From Clonostachys chloroleuca (taxonomy: Eukaryota > Ascomycota > Sordariomycetes > Hypocreales > Bionectriaceae): a stretch of 64,000 nt of DNA. Made by a program: the position numbers and the translations under genes. The stretch covers positions 29,016,001 through 29,080,000 of the forward strand of contig JBANAY010000003.1 in NCBI GenBank assembly GCA_037952775.1, written 5' to 3'. The notes under the pieces are model-generated. The model searched no databases and was not told the DNA's origin. It worked only from the letters and a program-made list of their open reading frames with translations. Positions 33,207 through 44,451 of the stretch are shown piece after piece; position 1 is the first letter of the stretch; every line of letters starts with the position of its first letter.

Positions 33207-34303
33207 TCACCATGCTGTATGTCCTCCATCCACCACCAGATTACTTCCGGTCATGAAGCTGCTCGCATTGCTCAGCAGAAACAGTGCAGCGCCTTTGAAC
33301 TCGCTCGTTTGAGCCAACCGCCCCATCATATTCTCTTTGCACCACAGTTCCTCAGTCTCCGGGTCTTGGTCTAGAACTTTCTGCACCATGGGCGTCATGA
33401 TGTGTCCAGGGCTGAGCGAATTGACACGGATACCGCCACTTCCATCCTTCTTCACCTTGCTCCACTCCATGGCCAAACTGCGCGTCAGCTGGAGCACAGC
33501 CGCCTTGGACGAGTTATACACAGGAGATTTCATGCCCTTGTTGGCGATGAGCCCAGACATGCTCGCAATTAGACAAATGCTACCGTGGCACTTATACTCC
33601 ATCATCTTGCGGGCCGAGATGGTTGCTGTCATCAGTACAGCAGTATAGTTGGTCTTGAGCATCTCGTTGGCGTCTTCTGGCTCGTACTTGATTGCCGGCG
33701 TCACCTGGTTAATACCTGCTGCCGCAATCACACCGTTGAGACGGCTGTTCTCTTTGGCGATTGTGTCGATGACTTTTTCTAGATTTTCTGTATCTTGCAC
33801 GTCAACTTGGCGGTACTCCAGTGATCCGCCCCATTCCGGCACCACGCGCTGCAAGGCCTCGTCCCATTCTTCGTCTGGGCTTTCTGCACGATCCAGGCAG
33901 TAGACTAAGTGAGGTTAGCTTGAAGAATGGCTGAGATCTTTTTGATTCTAATTTGATTTTAGAATAGTCACCCACCTCTTCCTCCTGCCTCCACCAAGGC
34001 CTCAGCAAGAGCAAGGCCAAGGCCACGAGCACCGCCCGTCACGATGAATGTCTTTCCGGCAAGATCAAAATCTGCAAAACGCTTGCCGCCAAAAGCAGTC
34101 TCTCGCGGTAGGCCCACAGCGTTAGGTGATTGCTTCTCTTGGTGGCGCTGGACGGTTGCTGCGAAACAACGCCGAGGCTGCCAGCCGTGCCTGGTGGACG
34201 CAGCGATAGATCTGAACAAAGGGCGTGTCGCTCGGCATCGCGGTTGGCTAGCTATCGCCATTCGAATGCCGATCTTCAAAGTATCTGCGAGTTGTCGCTT
34301 CAT
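33207..34303 (-). CDS. SDR oxidoreductase (arabinitol/gluconate-dehydrogenase-like), two exons
   Basis: Exons are 34303-33976 and 33904-33207, giving 341 residues. The intron is 71 nt (donor GTGGGT, branch GCTAAC, acceptor CACTTAG), and splicing restores the SDR strand-2 sequence GGRVYCLDRA. The cofactor loop is TGGARGLG and the NAG position reads AAAGINQV. The catalytic Ser is in IASMSGL, and the Tyr-Lys motif is YNSSKAA. The C-terminus is NLVVDGGHTAW, the classical SDR ending. The first about 50 residues are basic and Ser/Arg/Ala-rich with no acidic residues, suggesting a mitochondrial targeting peptide. ATG at 34303 is used; the extension to 34321 starts with TTG. Such enzymes oxidise polyols or sugar acids, which suits the decayed sugar-acid genes upstream. 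It is the only catabolic member of that group that looks fully intact. Confidence 0.9.
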
Positions 34304-36036
34304 TTTGAATATGTGTTTCAAGGTTCATAAGACAGAACAGAATAGTATAAGCATGTGATTTAACTTGACTTAACTTATCCTGACAGTGGCGGAGGGGTCG
34401 TGTTGCCCTTATATACTTCAACCCATTGAGAAGCGGTCGAGATGTTTAGCCAGACATGCGCCAGCATGGCATAAGCTTGACGTCAACGTTGTTTGGCAAA
34501 ACCTGTATGCGTTTGCAGATCTCCCGATCATCTACGTAAATTACGCATAAAAAAAGGCAAAGGCAACAGGGGAAAGTTCTTCTTTGCGCATATCGGATTG
34601 GGTGCTTTGTCAGGTTAATTGGACGATCTGCAACGCTAGTTTCCTACCGTCGATATTTCGTCCCACATCCCAGTTAGTCCCCCTTCTGAACACACATCCT
34701 CCACGTAATTCTTTGATGAATGACGTTGCAATTAGATAGATCTATTTCTCCGTTCCGTACAAGAAATGGTCGTCTCGATCTGTAGGCCCAGTGTGGAAAG
34801 CCAATGAGCGACCACGAGCCTTCTCCAGATGCTCATGTAGCCATCTTGCCAAGGCCTTATTGTGTGATTCAAGACATGCTTTATAATTAATTCGTCATAG
34901 AGGACAGATGATCTTTGACAACAGTCTATTCAAACGAGACAGGACCGCTGAGGCTGATAGGCCATTCTGCTACGCAATATCCTACTACCAAATACTGCCC
35001 CTGTATCAAAACTAATCAATCATATCAAGTACACCAGGCTCGCTCTTAAAGTTTCCCACTCATTCCTCAGCTAAAGCGCTCTCAAATGGGAACTCCGTGT
35101 TTTAAAGCACGACATAACCTGGCGCTGTTGTTAAACCTGGGGACTCTGGGTTCTACCTAATTTTGCGTACTACGGCGCGCTTTAAGGCTTCGTCCTTTTT
35201 TAGGTGCGTATTTGTGATAATCGGGAAGATAAAGGCGGCCTTCGAGGTCACGCTCATCCAGCTCATCCAGCTCATCCGAAGCACGCTTGCCCTTGGCAGC
35301 TAGAGCCATTTGAGCCTTGGTTTTGTCGAGACTCCCAAATAACATTCTTATGTTTCGGGGACAGGAGACCACTCTGCACAACGATATGAGGCTAACCCAA
35401 ATTGTACAGTCCGAGTCACTCGAAACTAGTGCTATGCTGTCAATCGCTAGCAAGACTTCCAACGATTCTCGAACGATAAGGACTATGATAATAGTTACAC
35501 TTTTCTATCTCCGTGCCAATCTAGTTCTGGAGTGTCATCCACTCATACGGGAAGATTGAGTACGCTTTCAGTCAATAGTGAGGAATCTGACATTTTTGAA
35601 AGTCAATTTTTAGTACGAGTTTAGTCTATTTTGACGGTGATGGAGATAAGGGATCAGAAACAGCTTCATTTACCCTGCGAGTGCATCGTGAAGTCTAGGT
35701 GGCAATTCTTTTAACTATTCTGACTGAATTACCACTTTTGTGGCATATCCGTGGTGAGAAAGGCGAGGAAGGGGAGGAAGATGGGACCGACCAACAAATT
35801 AGCATGAAGCAGTTACATTAAGGCCCAAACTTTCCCATGCTTCTGGAAGAAAACGACTACTCAAGCCTCTTTTGTACATTATCTCCCAGACAACAGCGCA
35901 ACTACCGCTCTCTGATTGTTCCCAGTGGCGGCGGAGATAGGAGTGTCTCCTTTCGAGTCAGACCGTTACACGCTTCCTTCACTTTGAAGCCAAGTCATAC
36001 AAATTCACATCTAACAACGGAGTGACATGGTCACGA
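34304..36036. other. Intergenic, about 1.7 kb
   Basis: No convincing gene. A minus-strand ORF at 35157-35462 contains a small Leu-Asp-Glu repeat that comes from three copies of the 9-mer agctcatcc near 35254-35280. It has no family-like features. Confidence 0.4.
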
Positions 36037-37710
36037 TCATTCACTCCTCGAGCCCACGAGATAGAAGCTGGGCCCTGCGTCAGCCATTCGCCTTGCCCGT
36101 GTCTCCATCCTTTCAATACGACTAGTGACGTTCTCAAGGTCACTCTCAATCTGTGCCCGGTCATCCCCTGCGCGCCTGCGTGAAAGCGACTCCTCCTTCA
36201 TGTTACCAATCTGTCGGTCTGCGGCAGAAGACGTTCCGGCCTCGTCATCCTGGGCGCTCTTTTCACTACGCTCTTCTCCCAAACGGTGCTCCTCGCCTTC
36301 GCGTTCGATCCGAAGTGCCGTCTCTATGCGCATCCGCATAGCCTCCTTGTTTGTCTCTTCTATAATGACGGCGCCATGGCAGCGCTTGTAGACGCCTAGA
36401 GCCGTCCAGAAAATGCCATTTACTTCATAGGCGAATAGTATTGGAAGAGCGCGATGCAGATGCGGGTTGCAGCCGCTTGACCAAATCTCTATGAGCGCCT
36501 CATAAACATTATGGGCAGGCAGGGCATATCCCCAGTAATAGAATGAAGGCGAAAGGGCAAAGGGTAGTAAAATCGAGGTGATGTTAATTACGACCCAAGT
36601 GATAAGCGCCATAGGGACGAATTGCACCGGTAGCCATATCGTGAAGATATCTAGCATCAGGAAGTTGACGTGGGCAAAAAGCCATAGGATCAGCCAGGTC
36701 AGAGCAAACTGAGAGCCTGACACGCTCCATCCATCCCTAAAGGCCCAGATGGCACAAGTAAGGAGCAGCGAGCCGAGCATGGTGAATAAGATGGAGATGA
36801 TGTCACGGACCAGAATTATTCGTACGGGAGATATTCTCGTGTAGACTTTAAACTCGCCGTAAAGTGCATTGAGTGTGGCAAGGAAGAAGAAATCTTGGAT
36901 CAGCACCAGTACAATGACGATTGTGTTGTAAACGGTTCGAGTGCCTTGTGCCGTCGGTTGTATGTCAACGGATGATAGAATCCATGGATTGGCAAAGGCG
37001 GATAGAGCAGGGCCATTATTGGGAGGGAGAGTTGATAGGGCCCAGCTGCCATTGAGCGCCACATAAGCCACTCGTGCTGCGTCAGCGAGTGTATGAAGAT
37101 TGCTAGAAATAAGGCTATCCACAATGGTGGGATACTTAGCCTCGTTCCAAATAAAGGAGAGCACGTCAGATGCATTGTATCGCGATGCGTTGACTCCGGA
37201 GATGGCTAGGCTAAGTCGGTCGGAGGCCCCGGGAGACGTGTACAGTGCAGCCCAGTAGTCAGTCTTGCAAACAGCTCTCTTGACGTCTTTTTCCAAAGGA
37301 AAATCGCGGGTCGATCTCTCGATCAAGTTGGGAAAGCCATCTGATTTCAGTCCCTGGTACGCATTGCGCACGGCTTCGCCAATGACACCACCGTCGAAAT
37401 CGACCCAAAGAACGTTCAGGTTGTGTGTCCGACGTCCCTCGTGGTACAGAGATGCAAACAAATAACAAAAGAGACCGAAAAATAAAAGTAGAATCAGCCA
37501 AAAATTGATCAAGGCTGCTTTGAAGAACTTGCCCCGAATGGCCCTGATATCTGGATGCGAAACGGGAAGCCGGTTTTCCCACGCACGAGGGTAAAACTTG
37601 CGAGCTGGAGATGCTTGCATGATTGAATGGATGGCATAGGAAAGACATTCAGTCTGGCATTGACTGACCATTGATCCCCCGCCCTTTTGCAAGTCGGTGT
37701 TGCCGGACAT
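36037..37710 (-). CDS. SNG1/DUF3533-family membrane protein
   Basis: A single exon encodes about 557 residues from ATG at 37710. The frame continues to 37764, where the codon is GTG inside GTGAGT, a likely 5'UTR intron donor. The layout fits the Sng1/DUF3533 family related to ABC-2-type permeases. One N-terminal TM (ALINFWLILLLFFG) is followed by a large extracellular domain beginning LNVLWVDFDGG with SRYNASDVLSF glycosylation-type sites. A cluster of five or six TM segments runs from about residue 285 to 445 (for example TIVIVLVLIQDFFFLATL, PMALITWVVINITSILLP), with the typical WGYALPAHNVYEAL and RALPILFAYEV. The cytosolic C-terminus is a charged coiled coil (ALRIEREGEEHRLGEERSEK and RIERMETRARRM). 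Family members are linked to drug and nitrosoguanidine resistance or lipid asymmetry. The long coiled-coil tail is notable. Confidence 0.88.
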   Translation of the reverse strand: MSGNTDLQKGGGSMVSQCQTECLSYAIHSIMQASPARKFYPRAWENRLPVSHPDIRAIRGKFFKAALINFWLILLLFFGLFCYLFASLYHEGRRTHNLNVLWVDFDGGVIGEAVRNAYQGLKSDGFPNLIERSTRDFPLEKDVKRAVCKTDYWAALYTSPGASDRLSLAISGVNASRYNASDVLSFIWNEAKYPTIVDSLISSNLHTLADAARVAYVALNGSWALSTLPPNNGPALSAFANPWILSSVDIQPTAQGTRTVYNTIVIVLVLIQDFFFLATLNALYGEFKVYTRISPVRIILVRDIISILFTMLGSLLLTCAIWAFRDGWSVSGSQFALTWLILWLFAHVNFLMLDIFTIWLPVQFVPMALITWVVINITSILLPFALSPSFYYWGYALPAHNVYEALIEIWSSGCNPHLHRALPILFAYEVNGIFWTALGVYKRCHGAVIIEETNKEAMRMRIETALRIEREGEEHRLGEERSEKSAQDDEAGTSSAADRQIGNMKEESLSRRRAGDDRAQIESDLENVTSRIERMETRARRMADAGPSFYLVGSRSE

Positions 37711-38378
37711 GCCGCTGGAAGGATGGTCGAGGCTCCAAATTCCGAAATCATGGACGTCACTCACCTTGGACTAGGGTGGGTCTAAATTCAATGGCCCGAG
37801 ATCAAATAAAAGTTTATTCTTAGTGTTGCTCCTAGGCTAGCTTTTCGTATTGCATCCCAGAATACATTGTCTAGGGAAATCCGTAACCCTCAGCCATATG
37901 CATGTTATTGACTGATTTGATGACATGATTTCAGTGAATTCTATCTTGTCGTATAAAAATTGCCCTGCAAAGAGTAAGGCTCATTTTCATTCAAAAGTCC
38001 TTTTGCAGGTTACAACGCGTAGTGAACTTGACCAACGAGAGGATGTGAAATCAACAAACTGTCACGGTAGGCTTTTGTGACTGCAATTAATTTCCCTTGT
38101 TGCTTTGATAAATGGAGTCTGAAATGAGTTCCTCCCGGAAATGCTCCCAGTCTATCCTTTCTATGGAGTCTAGAATTGCCGTATTCAATGTTACAACTTG
38201 AAGAGTATCAAACAAAACAACCACCACCGGACCCAAGTGCTTTGGTGATTATGGTGATAATCCATGGCCTAGAATTTGGGCTTCTGCGTTCTCAGAAATA
38301 ATAGTACGAATTGTCTGCCAGAAGTTCCAAGCTGTACATCATAACCAAGCTAGCAGCTAGCACCTGTAACTTGTGTTT
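37711..38378. other. Intergenic, about 0.7 kb
   Basis: Upstream region of the DUF3533 gene and downstream of the SnoaL-like gene. No coding sequence is supported. Confidence 0.4.
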
Positions 38379-38768
38379 TTAATGTTTATATGTTATCCGC
38401 TGAACATCCTTTGTCTTCCAAACCTTGCCTTCGCCATTGATAGACATCATGTCGATACTATCCCGGTCCGTGCCTCCTCCTCCACCTGTAACCTTGGAGA
38501 ATACCCAAACTTTGCCACCAGAGCCGCTCGCATCAACTTCGGCTACCATATCGACCAGTTCCATGCGGAAGTTGGGCATGAATTGCTTCGCCTTTGCCCA
38601 TCCAGAAAGAAATTGCTCAAGCCCTTCCGTAGAAGGATAGCTTTCATGCGTGACAGATAAATCCGCTGAAGCCACAGCCCGTGCCTTAGTAGGGTCGTTA
38701 GGATCCTCAAGAGCCTCTAAAAAGCCTCTGGCGATCCTCTTGAGCTCAACGCAGGTAGTGGCTGGCAT
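38379..38768 (-). CDS. SnoaL-like/NTF2-fold small protein
   Basis: A single exon encodes 129 residues from ATG at 38768. The pattern is that of the NTF2-like superfamily. An N-terminal helix (LKRIARGFLEAL) is followed by a turn with a His (SVTHESYPST), a second helix (LEQFLSGWAKAK), then three to four beta strands (FRMELVDMVAEVD, KVWVFSKVTGG, KDVQRITY). A Gly-rich loop (GGGGGTD) sits between strands. It is cytosolic, with no signal peptide. Members act as small isomerases/cyclases or as binding proteins; no active-site assignment is safe. It is separated from its neighbours by several hundred bases. Confidence 0.75.
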   Translation of the reverse strand: MPATTCVELKRIARGFLEALEDPNDPTKARAVASADLSVTHESYPSTEGLEQFLSGWAKAKQFMPNFRMELVDMVAEVDASGSGGKVWVFSKVTGGGGGTDRDSIDMMSINGEGKVWKTKDVQRITYKH

Positions 38769-39594
38769 GATTGCAATGTTTTGTTGGCCTAATGTTGGGT
38801 TAGCTTCGATGGAAGAAGTCGAGATGTGACAAAAGAGAAAGTTATTACTTTGTTCTTCTAGAGATCACTTGCGCTTTCTTGTTCCAGTTGTATTGTGTAA
38901 ATTAAACATAGTAAGGCTTCGAGGGACGCAGTTACTTATAAGACACTGCTGCTATTCTCGTCGATGTTTGAGTGGCTCTTATTCGGAGATACACAACTGG
39001 GTAGTATGGAAATAGCGGACTTAGGGCCGGTCTTTGAGCTTTTGGTTATGACAAAAGGTTCCCCCTGACGGAATTTCTGTGCCATACATGGCTTGAACTG
39101 GTCTAATTCCTGGAGAGCCAAATCAAAAGGTTCGGATCAATTATTTGCTGTATCGGATTATAATTTCGGACCCACTACGGAGAATTAGTTTCAGTAGTCA
39201 GCGGGTTTTAGAAAAGACAGAGATACAACTGCTCCTCTTAAGTATTAATTATAAAGTAAGTTGTTTCTCAGGTCAGTGTATGCCATGCCAGGGATCTCAC
39301 TAGCACCCAAGTAGACTCTAGGATTGCCAACAATCCTCGACAACATCGACCAGGATAGCCACAAGTCCAACAGGTGACAGACAGCACTCAAATGTGCGGT
39401 AAAGGACGGAAGAGTACACCCGAAAAATACTAGATCAATAGCAGCCGAGCACGGAAAAATGCACGTCACTGCATCCAGTACCTACGTAAAGGTGCTGGTT
39501 TCGGGGCCGTTCAAGTAGCATGTACGAAAGTGGACATATACCAGGGGAAAGACACGGGGCACGGCATGATGGCCTGCGTACTCTATAGTCCAAG
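38769..39594. other. Intergenic, about 0.8 kb
   Basis: Upstream of the SnoaL-like gene and downstream of the Zn2Cys6 gene. No recognisable coding sequence. Confidence 0.4.
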
Positions 39595-41510
39595 CTACCC
39601 GAGCTGGTCCTCTCTCTGCTGCGCGCTTTGCTCCAAAACCCCCCGCGATGATGATATACAGGATCGCGATAGTAAATCCAGATAACTCCTTTCGTGATCA
39701 TTAATATTTGTCAACTGTCCAAATACACCGACTAGGCTTCGTAGTTGCATCAGGAATGCACCATCTCCAAGCGCTCTGTTCTCGTACAGGAACTCGGCAG
39801 TGACGAATAAAGGTATGAACATGAGCGGATGGACCTGAAGTTAGGGGATTAGATTGTGTGCCAGGATATAACGATATGCCAGGACTGAAGAGGAATTTGA
39901 GAAAAGTGGCAAATAGTTATTGAGACTTACCATGGAGAAGTGCAACTCTGTGAGGTCTGCGGTGAAGAGCACAATCGTCTCTGCGGCCCTCAGAACCCGG
40001 CAGTGATATTCCTGCGTACAACTTTCATTCGAACTGTTTTTGTTCATTGTCATCAGGCTTTTGCAGAACAAAATCTCAGTCACCTGTCCAAGTATTTGAG
40101 CAAACGACCCCAAACGATCAGGATCGTTTCTTTGACGCAGGGCCTGGTTTCGTGTCGCAAGAACAAGATTCAGCCACTCGTTGTGGTCAATATGGATCTG
40201 CTCAGAACCACAATAGGCTTCAGAAATGGCGCCGTGGACATCACAAAGCAGCCCACGGCCGCTGAGTGTCGCGATGATGATGCACTCGTTGAATGAGCAA
40301 GTATCTGGGGAGGGTGGTTCGGTTACGGCCTGAGATAAGAAAATACTCGAATCGAGCTGAGCAGCCCGGAAAGCATGATCGGAAATTGGTAACCGTGTGC
40401 AGATCTGGTGAAGTTGAATGAATCAGCCTTGAAGTTGCTAATGTGCACAACTGGGAGGGGGGGGGGGGGGGGGCATCTTGCCATATGTTCGCTCAGTGTA
40501 ACTGGACAACGATTACGGATGCTGAGCAGATGGTCAATCAAAAAGGCCATCCAGAAGACGCGCCGTTTCTCTTCTGTTCGGATAGGATCAATCATTCCCT
40601 CTAATGCTACAGGGTCCTTCCTCGGGCTGTCAATCTCATGATAGCGTAATCCCTGAAGTAGTCGGAACATTCGTCCTGCGCTGGCCCAAGCCTGTCCATA
40701 CAAGGCACGCATCAGCTCACATACGGTCAGAAGTGTCCAAGCTTGAACGAGTTCCAATTGGCATGGGCCAGTATCTATTATGATGAGGTCAATATCCTGC
40801 CTGACTCGGCTGTATAAAGGATTAATCAAGTCACGATATTGCGTAGAGAGCAATATAGCGAGGATCCACATGACTTGCTGCAAACAAGTCTGGGAACGAG
40901 ACTTGGCAGTTGACTTAGACCAATTTAGATAACGTCGTTTGTGGAGAATGGGGAAAGACGGGTGAACTCGATCAAAGTACAACTGGTCTCTAAGAAGTGG
41001 TATGAGTTGCTATATAGTCAAAGTCCATCATCAGAGAAGCGTGTCTTCTTACAGTTCGGCGTGGGTACCACGGTCGATCTGAGGAAGCGATGCTGCTGGG
41101 TCAGGAAAAGAACATGGTCCCAAACCCAAGGGATCAGCATCACCGGCCATTGAAGGCCCAGGTAACATGAAGGCTTGAGGCAAAGGATCGCCATAGCCAA
41201 CATCAGCACTCAGAAAGTCGGCTGATTGTGAGGCATCTACTGAGTCAGGGTTATAGTGCAGCACCTGTGCATGCTCCTGCGGATGTTGCTCGGAGTCAAG
41301 TCGGTTCTGCAACGTTTCTTCAAGCTGCAGAAGACGATCGCGTAGGGCGTTCAGATGACCTCGTTTGGGGCCTCGTTTACCCGCTGGAGACGCCTCGCAT
41401 GGAACACGGGCTCTCTGACACAAGCCACATTTGGGTTGCTGTGCATCGCAGCGGAGTTTTCGCCGCTGACACTCCTTACATGGCCTAGAAGGACGTTGTA
41501 GTGTTGACAT
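39595..41510 (-). CDS. Zn2Cys6 transcription factor with a 17-nt C run in its coding region
   Basis: Exon 1 (41510-41053) has a full zinc cluster near the N-terminus (CKECQRRKLRC, then CGLC, then a final Cys) and a basic/coiled-coil linker (LRDRLLQLEETLQNRL). A 63-nt intron (41052-40990, GTAAGA...CTTAG) leads to exon 2 from 40989, with the domain start DRVHPSFPILHKRRYL, the helix WTLLTVCELMRALYG and EEKRRVFWMAFLIDHLLS. The last exons are 40329-39931 and 39834-39595, joined by a 96-nt GTAAGT intron, reading FNECIIIATLSGRG and VHPLMFIPLFVTAEFLYE. Between about 40470 and 40330 the model is uncertain. A C17 run (minus strand) shifts the possible frames, and the acceptor TCTCAG at 40330 has no unambiguous donor. 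It encodes a nuclear regulator; whether it is functional depends on the C-run length. Confidence 0.75.
40457..40473. repeat. Poly(G) run of 17 bases inside the regulator gene
   Basis: An uninterrupted G17 on the plus strand, equal to C17 in the coding direction, where it encodes a Pro stretch. It is highly slippage-prone; a length change of one base shifts the frame between the two halves of the domain. Confidence 0.9.
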
Positions 41511-41933
41511 TATGTCTTCAATGACTCAGTGATGGATGAAGGGGGAGGGTTCAAAGACGGAGCTGCAAGGGGATGTTCCGAGACTTGTTACGCGTAGGAG
41601 CAGGCTATGTCAAAACATTAGTCCGATAGAGTGTAAATATTTATCCGAGAGCCACTTTTCTGTGCACTCAGATACCCACGCCCTCGGATGCGCGGCAGAC
41701 TTACTTGTTTCGTAGTAGACTATGATTTACGATCAAGGCATGGGGGGGTCCAAAATCGCCTGGGCAAGGGTCTGATGCTGCACTAACCATGTTGAATAAT
41801 AAGAACAAAGTGCCAGCCCGATACAGCTAAGAATTTATCAAATGGAGCATAAATTCCAGCTCGTCCAGAATGAATTATATTGATGTTCATAGGTCTTCTC
41901 CACGCCCGTGTCCATACGGCCTCGTATGTCATC
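41511..41933. other. Divergent intergenic region, about 0.4 kb
   Basis: Shared upstream region of the Zn2Cys6 gene (minus) and the SDR gene (plus). A divergent regulator-enzyme arrangement suggests the regulator controls the SDR; this is inference. Confidence 0.45.
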
Positions 41934-42767
41934 ATGCTTGACTTTGAAAACAAAATCATAGTTGTCACTGGAGCCGCAGGTGGCATCGGTCAGGCAGTGA
42001 CTCTTGAGCTCGCCGCAGCCGGTGCTATCGTCGTCATGGCTGACATTCTAACTGAGGCTCAGGAAGTCGTCGTCTCCCAAATCAAGGCAAACGGGGGTCA
42101 GGCTTTTTCATATTACTGCGACGTCTCCAAGGATGATTCTGTATCCAAATTTGCCGCCTCCGTCCTGGACAGCATCGGAGTTCCCGACGTCCTCTACAAC
42201 AACGCTGTCTTCTTTCGGACTGATGGAATTCTCAATATCGATCTCGACATTCTCCGACGCGAATTTGACGTCAACGTCTTAGGGTATATAAGGATTGCAC
42301 AGAATTTCTTGCCCGCCATGATCAAACGAGGATCCGGTTGGATCGCGAATACGGCGTCACCAAACGCCTTTGTTCCGCCACAGCCTGTGGCCGAAGGCAT
42401 GCTGGGTTATTGCATTACGAAGGGAGCTGAGGCCGCTTTAACTCAGTGCATGGCCAAATCGCTCAAGTCCAACGGTGTGGGAGTCAGCCTCGTAATTCCC
42501 GATGTTACCTATACCGAGTCGGCCTTCAACATCTCCGGAAATGCCTCCGACGAATGGCATGAGAACTTCAAAAGGTTTTTTACAAAAATCAGTCGTCCAG
42601 CTGGAGACATAGCAAAATTGCTTGTTCAAGGCTTGAGAGAAGAAAAGTATCTTGTTAGCGCGCATCCTGGGTTCGACAACGTTCTGCGTGAGTGGGTGCA
42701 GAACGATCTAGATCCCCATCAAGATTATCTTCGACGTCAGAATTTAGTAATAACACGTGTTTCCTAA
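41934..42767 (+). CDS. Short-chain dehydrogenase/reductase
   Basis: A single exon encodes 277 residues from ATG at 41934 (MLDFENKIIVVTG...). The frame reaches 41880 but the extra residues lack SDR features. The cofactor motif is TGAAGGIG, followed by an Asp after strand 2 (VVMADIL), which favours NAD(H). The structural Asp motif is YYCDVS. The NNAG motif is YNNAVF (degenerate). The catalytic Ser is in NTASPN and the Tyr-Lys motif is YCITKGA. An extended C-terminal region ends in WVQNDLDP. It resembles 15-hydroxyprostaglandin-dehydrogenase-like and short fungal SDRs. It is transcribed divergently from the Zn2Cys6 gene. Substrate unknown. Confidence 0.9.
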   Translation: MLDFENKIIVVTGAAGGIGQAVTLELAAAGAIVVMADILTEAQEVVVSQIKANGGQAFSYYCDVSKDDSVSKFAASVLDSIGVPDVLYNNAVFFRTDGILNIDLDILRREFDVNVLGYIRIAQNFLPAMIKRGSGWIANTASPNAFVPPQPVAEGMLGYCITKGAEAALTQCMAKSLKSNGVGVSLVIPDVTYTESAFNISGNASDEWHENFKRFFTKISRPAGDIAKLLVQGLREEKYLVSAHPGFDNVLREWVQNDLDPHQDYLRRQNLVITRVS

Positions 42768-44234
42768 CGATCAAATGAATTGGGAGGCATATGACTATAA
42801 CTCTTTGCACACCTCATATGTCGATTTCTTCGCCATGTCCCTGACTCAATTGGATTGGTTGTGGCAAGTCAATCTTTGCACTATGCATCTATACAACCAA
42901 ACTCAGACATTGCATAAGAAGATAATCGTTATGATAACATAATCGTTATGATAACATTGTAATGTCACTTGTCCTAATTGAAGACTATATACAAATAATT
43001 CGGGTAATTAGTTATACATAGAGTTGAGTATGATGACTTTGTTATTGCCATGAGAGCTGAATTGAAATAGCCGCCGAGATTGCACACAACTAGGGAGCGG
43101 AGGGAAAATGCAAATAGATAACCCGGTCAGTTATATATAAGCCCACTTATCTCTCTCAGTAACATGAATGCACGTCCTCGAAGCCCTTGAAGACTTGGAG
43201 GACAGTATGGTGAGCTGGATCAAAAGCAACTGTAGCGAGTGACTCATTTTTTAATAAAAAAAAAGTATACTCACTGCAAGGCAGCGAGAACAACCGCCGC
43301 AATATCTACCTACTTTGGATGTTAATAGTCACCGAGATTGCTTGCAACCTCGTATTTCTAATTAGCCTATTAGCTCGGCTCAGTCGGCACCTAACATCAG
43401 GGATAACCCTGATTACCAGAGTTAGCCTTGACAGCTGGACACCCGAGATCAATTCCGCGACATATTTGCGGTTAGCGCCAAAGCACATCTTAGAAGCTTA
43501 GGCTTTCACGGCTGGCTTTGCTTCATCGAGCAAGGATACCGATTCTCCATACGATGAGAAGGAGTTGAGCATCTTAGTATGCTGAGACTGAACTCGTCAT
43601 ACACTAGATAGAGATTATAGGTCTATCGCAATTATATTTCTTAATCATAGACAGCTAGATATCACGATCATTCAATCTCAGGTAGGAAAGTAATGAGGGT
43701 GACTACCTAGAATGGAATTTTGCGTCTATTTCAAGCTAGGTAAGGGATGGATCCCATTGGGCTTGGTACGACAAGCAGCGCTCATAATGACGTCTATCCC
43801 AATATCAAGTCAGCCCTTCACCCCCGCATCAAGCGAGTCTAAATTGCTCCAGCTCAACTGGGAGGCATCAGGTTCAGCTACTCCGAGGTAGGCATTCAAA
43901 CAGTCTACATCTAATTTCAATTCAAAGCCTCCGAGAGTTGCCCCTTTGAATCGATAAAAGACTCCAGTGTGTTTACAACATAAACTGGACGTCTTCTATC
44001 CACATGCTACGCCTTATCTTACCAACTCTTAGGGCTGGAGATACTTGTATTCTCCCTAACAAAATAACGGAAGTGTGTAGACCATGTATCTCCAAATAGG
44101 ACAAATCACTTCCAAGGGAAGGCGCTCGATCCAGCGTCCTGGAGCTGCCGAAGAAGGTGCAGCTATTTCTAACCCTTTCATAAATACCCCGACCCACTGC
44201 TCTCAAGTCGAGTTTTCTCTAGGATTATCGTGGG
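42768..44234. other. Intergenic, about 1.5 kb
   Basis: No recognisable gene. Short ORFs only. A direct duplication of taatcgttatgataaca lies at about 42925-42958. Confidence 0.4.
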
Positions 44235-44451
44235 TCAATCCAACGCGCGTGTCCATAGTAAGAAGTGAAGTTCCTTAGCAAAGCTGGGAGGCGGCTCTTC
44301 TACGTATTTTGTCGTGGTTTCAATATGAAAGAGTTGCAAAAAGTCACAAGGAAAATATGCGTCCATTGCAGTTTTCTTCAGAAGATCACATGTATGAGTG
44401 TTGTTGCTCTTGGCTTTTCGGAACGACGGCTCAATATATTCAGTACTGGAG

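Noticed and set aside
35157..35462. Minus-strand ORF with Leu-Asp-Glu repeats
   Set aside because: Short, no family features, and the repeat comes from a 9-bp tandem triplication; not enough to call a gene.
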